A stretch of DNA of 64,000 nt, from assembly GCA_039707465.1 (NCBI GenBank), contig CM077644.1, positions 219,175,462 through 219,239,461 on the forward strand. The letters are read 5' to 3'. The notes below the pieces were generated by a model, which ran no database searches, was not told the DNA's origin, and saw only the letters and a list, made by a program, of their open reading frames with translations. Origin of the DNA: Rhabdophis nuchalis. Its lineage: Eukaryota > Chordata > Lepidosauria > Squamata > Natricidae. The translations under genes and the position numbers were made by a program. Numbering within the stretch: the first letter of the stretch is position 1; each line of letters starts with the position of its first letter. Of this stretch, positions 57,815-64,000 are shown piece after piece.

Positions 57815-58012
57815 TTTATTCTGCTTTTATTCCTTTATAAATAACACAAGGCAGTGAACATGCCTATGATTATTCTCTCCTCCTATTTTCTCCACCACAA
57901 CCCTATGAGGTGGGCTGGGCTGATAGAGAATGACTGGCCCAAAGGCAGGACTAGAATTCACTAGTCTCCTAGCTTCTAGCCTGATGCCTTAACCAATTGG
58001 TTAACTAGCTTT
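57815..58012 (-). mobile_element. tRNA-derived SINE, second family
   Basis: Reverse complement gives the A box (AATTGGTTAAGGC), B box (GAATTCTAGTCC) and the body seen at 38495-38720. Its 3' end carries a TTTATT-type poly(A) motif for the IL31RA strand. Confidence 0.78.
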
Positions 58013-58323
58013 TTGGATCAGAAAGAAAGGATGTGTGGATATTATTCAACTCCTAACATCATTTTCCTCTATATCCAAAGTTACTTAGACCATTTGTTTC
58101 CCTATTCAATCAACATCATTACATTTTTTATTAGGAAACAGGGCAAGTATGAAACATTGCCCTGTGATGTGAATATTTTATACCGCCTAATAATCAAGCC
58201 TGAAACAAATTTATGCAGTAATTTTAAAAAAAACATGCAGAACTTACATGTTTACTATTTAATAAAACACCAGGTACAAGCAGGTTGTCCCATAAGTTTT
58301 TTTTATAAAAAAATGTTTTGCAA

Positions 58324-58806
58324 TTAATACTTTGAGAGTAATTTAACTGTCTCTGGTGCTACATAAGGATCCCCAGCACTACAACAGGCCAAAGAAACAG
58401 GCGGGGTTTCAGGTTCTTTTATATTTTGTTCTACATTCTCGCAATCCAGGAACTCTCTCGAACAAACAGAGTTTTTCAAATACGAATTAAATTCTGATTT
58501 CTCCTGCAAATTTTCCTGATATTGCATTTCTTCTTGTGCAGAACTGTCAGAATCCCTTTTCATAGTTAGAAGAGGTTGATTGTTGAAGAAGTCATGGTTC
58601 AAAGATGATACTGGAAGAAAGCAATCTAGAGCTTTGTATTCTCCAGGGCAAAAGGTCTGTTGACCAGCAACAGTAATTTTTGCAGTAACATTGGCTTGCT
58701 TGAAGCAGTTTTCGGGATTCAGCAATGGCAACTCATTCTCCCTGCAAGGATCTATTTTCAAAATAGTGATGTCATCCTCACAGGCTCTGTTCCCCAATAT
58801 GATTTT
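58324..58806 (-). CDS. IL31RA: IL31RA last exon, cytoplasmic tail
   Basis: Begins KIILGNRACEDDITILKIDP after acceptor CTTCAACAG and runs 160 codons to TAA. Tyrosines in GEYKAL, MQYQEN, SYLKNSV and DPYVAP. The YLKNSV block with REFL is the only long stretch closely matching mammals; the rest is diverged, as usual for this fast-evolving tail. Minus-strand AATAAA at 58132-58127, about 190 nt past the stop, is a candidate poly(A) signal. Confidence 0.9.
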   Translation of the reverse strand, partial: KIILGNRACEDDITILKIDPCRENELPLLNPENCFKQANVTAKITVAGQQTFCPGEYKALDCFLPVSSLNHDFFNNQPLLTMKRDSDSSAQEEMQYQENLQEKSEFNSYLKNSVCSREFLDCENVEQNIKEPETPPVSLACCSAGDPYVAPETVKLLSKY

Positions 58807-61800
58807 CTGTTGAAGAAAAGAAAAGTACAAATTCTAAGAATTTAAGCTTTCTTTAGTAGTGAAAATGTAAAAAAGCCATCAGCAAAGAGGATGTAGATAG
58901 GAGAACAAAAAGAAACATAAGTAATTCTACTGCTGTTACTGTTCACATGAATGTCACAACAACAAAAGGAAGATTAACTACTCAGATGGTTGCTTGTGTA
59001 TCCTATGAGCCATTGCTTCTTCATTCCATCTTTTTCATTTTTCCAAGCAACCTTCTGCCCTCTAATTACTTACATGATATGGCCATTCCTTCATGTGTTC
59101 ACCAGCCTCAGTATGCACTTTAGCTAATGTGGCCAGAACAGAAGATACTGCAAGCTCACTCTTTGGGTCTAAAGGCAAGTTGTATTTACAGAAGGAAGGC
59201 AAAGTAGAGAAAGAAGAATGGGAGGTGGCAGCATCACCAAGGACAACCAATGCAATGGTTAGGGGCAAGGGTGGGATTGAAAATTTTTGGCAACCAGTTC
59301 TCTACACAGTTGCTGGGTAAGCGTGGCCATGGGGGCATGCCCTAGTCAGCTTCCTGCACCATGGCTTGGGGAGGAGGAACTTTTACCCTCCCCAGGCTCC
59401 GGAGGCTTTGCTTCAGCCTCTGGGAGGGCAAAAAAGGCTCCAGAGGCCCTACGCAGGCCAGAAACAGACCCGTTTTCAGATTTCTGGTACTTCCGGTAGG
59501 CCTGTTTTTCACTCTCCCAGATACTCTGCATGGGCCCTGCACTTGCCTCGCATCCAAAATGGAGACTCCTAGGAGGGGAGGGGAGGGGTGGGCGGGTCAG
59601 CCAGTCCTTGCAATTACTGGTTCAGCAAACCAGATTAAAATTAACATCCGGTTCACCCGAACTAATCCGAACCAGCTGAATCCCATCCCTGGTTAGGGGC
59701 TATTTCGTCAATGGATCTAATCTCATAGCTACACATCTCAAGGGCAAACAAGAGGCACGTTGTAGCTTACAGACAGTGATAGTTATGGCTAAAAATGAAT
59801 TGGAAGCTCATCATTTACAGTGATTTACATTACACTTAGCTATTTTTACCATGCAAAATTGCACATTTGTTTTCCAGTTATCTCCAATAGTAATGAATCT
59901 GAAAGGTCAGAGATGAAGAAGATTTGACAAACTAAACTCCATAGCTGCAACAATCAAAGGGATTCAAGTTGCATTAGGACTAGGGAAAATTCCGGGCCAT
60001 CACACTCATTTTCTCACAGCCTGATGGCCCAGCAAAAATCAATCCTTACCTGAGATATAGCAGGACTACTTGCTATCACGGGATGTGGAATCTGAGGCCA
60101 GCAAATTCGTTTTATCCTGATAAAACAAAAGCAGACTGATTTAGTTCTCCAATACTTGCGTTTGATGACATCTCAAGAATGGAACCAAGAGGCTTGACCT
60201 TCAGTCCCTGCTTTATGGGTCTTCACAGGGTTTGGTACTTTCTCCATTTCTATTTGATGTCTACAAGCCTCTGGGTAAAATCATCCGTCACTATGGGATG
60301 ACATATCATCAGTATGCGGATGATACTTAGTTGAATATCTCAGGTCATGTTGAATTAAGTGATGCCACAACTTCCCTCTTTAGGATGGAGGCTGCTAAGG
60401 TCTGCATGAGGAGCAATGAGCTGAAATTGAACCCTGGCAAAACAGAATGGTTTGGGGATTGGGTTCTGGTTTATAGAGAATTGTCATCTTTGATCCTGGA
60501 TGGAGTTGCACTGCCTCAGATGTTCCTGGCGCATAATCTGGGGGTTCTCCTGGACTCACAACCCCTGCTCGAGAAGCAGGTGGCAATCGTGGCTAGGAGG
60601 GCCATTGCACAATTTCAGATTGTGCCTTAATTATATACCATTCATCCACACCCTAGTCACCTCTTTCTGTTGGAGATAGGAAAAATGTAGATTCTAAGAA
60701 TGTAAGCTTCCTTTACTAATAAAAATGGAAATAACTATCAGCAAACAGAATGTATAGTAGATATGGGGGGGGGGGGGAGAAAAACCAATAATTCTACTGC
60801 TGTTCCTGTCCATATGGAAATGGCAACAACAGAAAGAAGAGTAACTATTCAGATGATTGCTTGCATCTACATGGTGCTCTAAATGAAGACAAGTAATATG
60901 CTTTTATCTGGGGCTGCCCTTGAAAAGTATCTGGAAGCTTCAGTTGGTTCAAAATGTGGTGACCTACATGGCTTTGTGCAAGTCTAGATTTGCACACATC
61001 ACCCCTCTTGTGGAAGCTGCATTGGTTGCTGATTTGCTTCCAGATCTAATGAAAGGTTTTGGTTATTACCTTCAAAACCCTATGGGCTTGGGGCCAGGTT
61101 ATTTGTAGGACTGTCTCTTCCCAGTTACATCCTCCCAGTACACCAAACTGAGGAGTCAGGATCTGTCATGGGTCCTCCCATTAAAGAGGTCCATCTAGTG
61201 GGACCAAGAAGAAGGTTCTTTTCTATAATGGTTCTCTCTCTGTGGAACATTATCTCTCCAGAAATAAGAGTGGCCCTAATCTTTAGTCTTTTGAAAGGCT
61301 ATTTGTCTGCACGCCTGGAGATCCCAGTCTGATACGGTAGCCCATCAAGTAGCTTATCAGAATCTTGTCATGTGGGAGGTGGGGGAGATGGGATTCTTTT
61401 GGGTTTTGAGGTTTTATCTTCACTTCCCATCACTCTGAGTCACTTGTGAGTTGAGTATCCATATAAATCTTTTAAATAAATAAACAAAGACCCGCTAATT
61501 ATATTTGGCGCTCCTAAACTGAAATATTTGGGGTGTTGTGACTGTTCTGAGGGAACTTTGGGTACTAGTATTTCCTTCTTGATAATATAATAAATATAAT
61601 AAATTATAGTATAATAAAATAAAATAAAATAAAATAAAATAAAATAAAATAAAATAAAATAATAAAATAAAATAAAATAAAATAAAATAAAATAAAATAA
61701 AATAAAATAAAATAAAATAAAATAAAATAAAATAAAATAAGGTATGGTACGGTACGGTACGGTACGGTATAATATTGTAATATAATGTAATAATATGATA

Positions 61801-63455
61801 CAATACAATAATATTTCACTTGGTGTTTAGAGGGAATGTATGCAATAGTCCAACATTCTGAAGAAGTTTCAATACGTTCAAGGTACTGTGCCAATGAATA
61901 TGGAAGGGGAGACTTCACCTGGTCCCTGCTTAAAGCTAGTTCCTAAAATTATTTTGTATATAACCTATGGAACCAGTGGTGGGTTCTGGATCCCGTTGCA
62001 ACTGGTACGCTGCGACGGGGCCAGACATCCACCTCATGTACTGGGTGCTCATGTGCACACAATTGCCCTGCGATGCCCCAGCTGCTCAGCGAGGTCGCAC
62101 AGGCGGCGTACCCTGTGCATGCATGTGAAATTGGCCCGTTTCCCTCAAAAAGAGGTAAGGAATGTGGGTGGGTGGGTTGGCTCACTGAAACACCATTCCG
62201 GTACGGTGGCCACTGCTCCCAGCTGCCACCGGTACACCCATATCAGGCCGTACTGTACGGAACCCACCACTGTACGGAACCCAATATTTGGATAAGGGAA
62301 GTTGGCTATGGGAATGCTATACTTGGGAAATATAAAGTATTGAATCATTCAAAACTCCTGCAGCCAGCTGCAACCATCTGGAGAAAAATGAAAACTTTAG
62401 ATTGTGTTTAAGAAGTAGTTTCATGTAAGCAATGAAAGGAGGAAAGGCAAAGATGTTGGATTGTGATTTGCAACAAGCCTTGTCACATAGCCTCAGCTGA
62501 ACCTAGTAATTTAAGCAGTGCTCACTTCACCAAGTCATATAAATGAAAAATAATCTCAGCACTTTCACAGATGGAAGTAAAAAACAAAACAACCTTAACC
62601 AATTTCATTGTAATTTTAGTACAATGACAATAAAGATTATTATTATTAAAACTACTCAAGACTGAGATTATATATTAGATTAAATAATAGCCAAAACAAA
62701 TACTTGTATAGGCCTGGACCCTATTTTTGGTTTTTGACATTTTGTTTTAGATCATTTAAAAATATACTCACATTTTATATTTTAGAGCCCATAATAGTCC
62801 AAAACTTAAGAAGCATGCCATGAGTATTCCAATGAAGACAGTTATAAGTATAATGTCTGTTGTACCTAGAGGAGGGGGGAAGCAAATTAAAATGTCAAAT
62901 TCCAAATATTTTAGGTCAAAAGTTTCTACTGACATTTTAGATGCAGGGAGCAATGAAATCAATGGGATTGATTCCATGAAGTTGCATCCAAGCGAGACGT
63001 ACATATTTGTGCAGATAACTGAGCTAAGGATATGGCTCTAGCTTCTCCTTACTTCAAACTAATTCAGCTGGTTATCGTGACTAAAATATAACTATTCTAC
63101 AGAATCTTTAGAGCTCCTTAACCTGTAAAAGCAAGATGTTAAAAAAACCTCTCTGTTTAAAGTTTCTAGCTTTTCCAATTGTAAAAGAAGATTAGCATTG
63201 TCTCATTTTCACTCATCATAAGTTGTTGGATTCTTTCTACTTAAAAACAACACAGACACGTCTTAAGTAGAAATGATATATGAAGAGAAAAACTATTTGC
63301 CTTGGATAACTTACCAAGTAGCTTAGTAAAAAAGTACATTTCGTTTCCCTTTGTTCCTCCGATGGTGGTGTTTGCCATAATCCAAGCTTTGTAATTGGTG
63401 TTGGGTTGCAAAGACTTAACTTTGTACTTCAGGATACTGCGGTCCACAGTTTCTT
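58324..63455 (-). CDS. IL31RA: IL31RA, interleukin-31 receptor subunit alpha, 3' part (four exons; 5' part beyond window)
   Basis: gp130-like class I receptor that signals for IL-31 with OSMR. Coding segments on the - strand: 63455-63315, 62865-62772, 60116-60050, 58806-58324; all introns GT-AG and phases 1/1/2/0 close. They encode the end of the last FNIII domain (LQPNTNYKAWIMANTTIGG), a transmembrane helix (IILITVFIGILMACFLSFG), Box 1 (ICWPQIPHPV) and a 160-residue tail. The tail keeps SYLKNSVCSREFL, equivalent to the STAT-docking tyrosine block of mammalian IL31RA, and ends DPYVAP...LLSKY. Position next to IL6ST in convergent orientation supports the call. Stop codon at 58326-58324. Most of the extracellular part lies beyond 64000. 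Confidence 0.9.
59266..59691. mobile_element. hAT-type MITE in IL31RA last intron
   Basis: 426 bp, ends CAAGGGTGGGATT and AATCCCATCCCTG, perfect 8-bp duplication GTTAGGGG (59258-59265, 59692-59699). Confidence 0.88.
60050..60116 (-). CDS. IL31RA: IL31RA Box 1 exon
   Basis: 67-nt exon reading IKRICWPQIPHPVIASSPAI, matching the CWPxxPxP Box 1 of IL31RA. Acceptor TTTTATCAG, donor GTAAGG, phase 2 in and 0 out, which fits both neighbouring exons exactly. Found only by reading the minus strand, as it is too short to form a long open frame. Confidence 0.88.
60190..61490 (+). mobile_element. Old CR1 LINE, antisense in IL31RA intron
   Basis: Decayed RT block (LKLNPGKTEWF, and CAGTATGCGGATGATAC for the YADD site with a stop right after), then 'ttcagttggttcaaaatgtg' and an AATAAATAAA tail. 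A non-LINE-looking segment (60660-60900) resembling 58800-59000 sits inside it. Confidence 0.7.
60660..60900. repeat. Duplicate of the 58810-59020 intron segment
   Basis: 'attctaagaatgtaagcttc', 'atcagcaaacagaatgta', 'aattctactgctgtt' and 'gatggttgcttg'-type blocks occur in the same order at both places. The segment at 58810-59020 adjoins the IL31RA last exon. Confidence 0.65.
61612..61770. repeat. Compound microsatellite (AAAAT)n-(GGTAC)n
   Basis: About 125 nt of AAAAT/AAATA units with one phase break, then five to six GGTAC/GGTAT units. Long Phe/Leu/Tyr-rich frames on the minus strand come only from this array. Confidence 0.95.
61974..62272. mobile_element. hAT-type MITE in IL31RA intron
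   Basis: 299 bp, ends CAGTGGTGGGTTC and GAACCCACCACTG; 8-bp duplication TATGGAAC/TACGGAAC with one mismatch. Confidence 0.85.
62597..62650 (+). mobile_element. L2-like LINE 3' tail with ATT repeat
   Basis: CCAATTTCATTGTAATTTTA then ACAATGACAATAAAG and ATT units; same end as the LINE at 1987-2870. Confidence 0.75.
62772..62865 (-). CDS. IL31RA: IL31RA transmembrane exon
   Basis: 94 nt encoding GTTDIILITVFIGILMACFL then SFGLLWALKYK, one hydrophobic helix ending in basic residues. Pyrimidine-rich acceptor (CTCCTCTAG) and GTGAGT donor; phase 1 in, 2 out. Confidence 0.9.
63315..63455 (-). CDS. IL31RA: IL31RA exon, second half of last extracellular FNIII domain
   Basis: Translates to ETVDRSILKYKVKSLQPNTN and onward to YFFTKLL. 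Typical FNIII E-G strands with no WSXWS. Acceptor TAG just upstream of 63455 and GTAAGT donor below 63315 on the minus strand; phase 1 on both sides. Confidence 0.85.
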
Positions 63456-63851
63456 CTATTAAGACATAAATGGAAGGTTAAAGTGGTCACGTCACCCAGC
63501 ATAGAAGAGCTGCCATCCCTTCAAGCTTCTTTCATCCTTCATTCGTGCCGAATGCTTTTATGCTACTTCAGACTCTATGTGATGTATAATAAAAGGAGCA
63601 GGAAATTCCCTCAGCCATTATGCCGAAAAATTCTTTCTACAGGCCATTTCCTTGTTGGCCTTTCATTTTGCTTTCCTCTTAACCACCACTCTGTGAAACA
63701 TGTCAGAACAGCTCTGGAGTATAAAGCTAATCAACAGGGAGGCAGTGTGAAGCATAGCTTCCAGCTTCCCAGCTATTGGTAAGAACAACTCATGTATTTG
63801 TTTAGAGGACACATTAGAAAAGCATATTGTCAGCACTTAAGTGCTGTAAGT

Positions 63852-63986
63852 CAGGGGTCTCCAACTTTTGCAACTTTAAGTCTGAAGGACTTCAGCTCCC
63901 AGACTTCTCCAGCCAGCAAAGCTGGCTGGAGAAGTCTGGGAGCTGAAGTCCTTCAGACTTAAAGTTGCAAAGGTTGGAGACCCCTG
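63852..63986. mobile_element. Near-perfect hairpin hAT-type MITE
   Basis: 135-bp palindrome, ends CAGGGGTCTCCAAC and GTTGGAGACCCCTG, perfect 8-bp duplication CTGTAAGT (63844-63851, 63987-63994). Youngest-looking member of its family here. Confidence 0.93.
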
Positions 63987-64000
63987 CTGTAAGTTATATC

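Noticed and set aside
61440..61918. Phe/Leu/Tyr-rich hydrophobic frames on the minus strand
   Set aside because: Only the AAAAT array read in three frames; not membrane proteins.

Overview
This is a vertebrate nuclear window, most likely from a snake. The evidence for a squamate is the repeat mix: tRNA-derived SINEs with a BovB-like 3' end (Sauria type), abundant CR1/L2 LINE fragments, an L1-type ORF1, a Ty3/gypsy LTR element and many hAT MITEs. The evidence for a snake specifically is CR1-type LINE 3' ends that run into ATTCT (= AATAG) microsatellites, a pattern known from snake genomes. The species cannot be named from the sequence.

Two cytokine-receptor genes are present, tail to tail. 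IL6ST (gp130) lies on the + strand: a CpG-rich promoter and probable noncoding first exon near 19.1-19.75 kb, then 15 coding exons from 30398 to 50561. Every splice site is GT/AG and every phase closes, giving an intact receptor of about 905 residues. IL31RA lies on the - strand from the right edge to its stop at 58324. Four 3' exons are visible: the end of the last extracellular FNIII domain, the transmembrane segment, Box 1 and the cytoplasmic tail. This convergent order matches the conserved IL6ST-IL31RA pair of other amniotes. gp130 is the shared signal transducer of the IL-6 family; IL31RA is its close relative that pairs with OSMR for IL-31.

Layout: 1-19 kb is noncoding sequence upstream of IL6ST, with an L2-like LINE (2.0-2.9 kb), a solo gypsy LTR (6.2-6.5 kb), an ORF1-only L1 insertion (7.0-8.6 kb) and several MITEs. 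19-30 kb is promoter plus intron 1, holding an internally deleted gypsy element whose 3' LTR was split by a CR1 LINE (22.0-25.1 kb). 30-50.6 kb is the IL6ST body; its introns carry foldbacks, hAT elements and a CR1 copy with a YADD reverse-transcriptase motif. 50.6-about 55.8 kb is the probable IL6ST 3'UTR. 58.3-64 kb is the IL31RA 3' part, again with hAT MITEs, an old CR1 and an AAAAT/GGTAC microsatellite.

The most unusual items are the ORF1-only L1 with intact ORF and perfect target duplications, a roughly 200-bp-arm GC-rich inverted repeat in IL6ST intron 2, an altered WSXWS motif (WSEWN) in gp130, and a motif shared by the gypsy LTR and an unrelated-looking terminal-inverted-repeat element. 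No CRISPR array, operon, true tRNA/rRNA gene or bacterial-type system is present.
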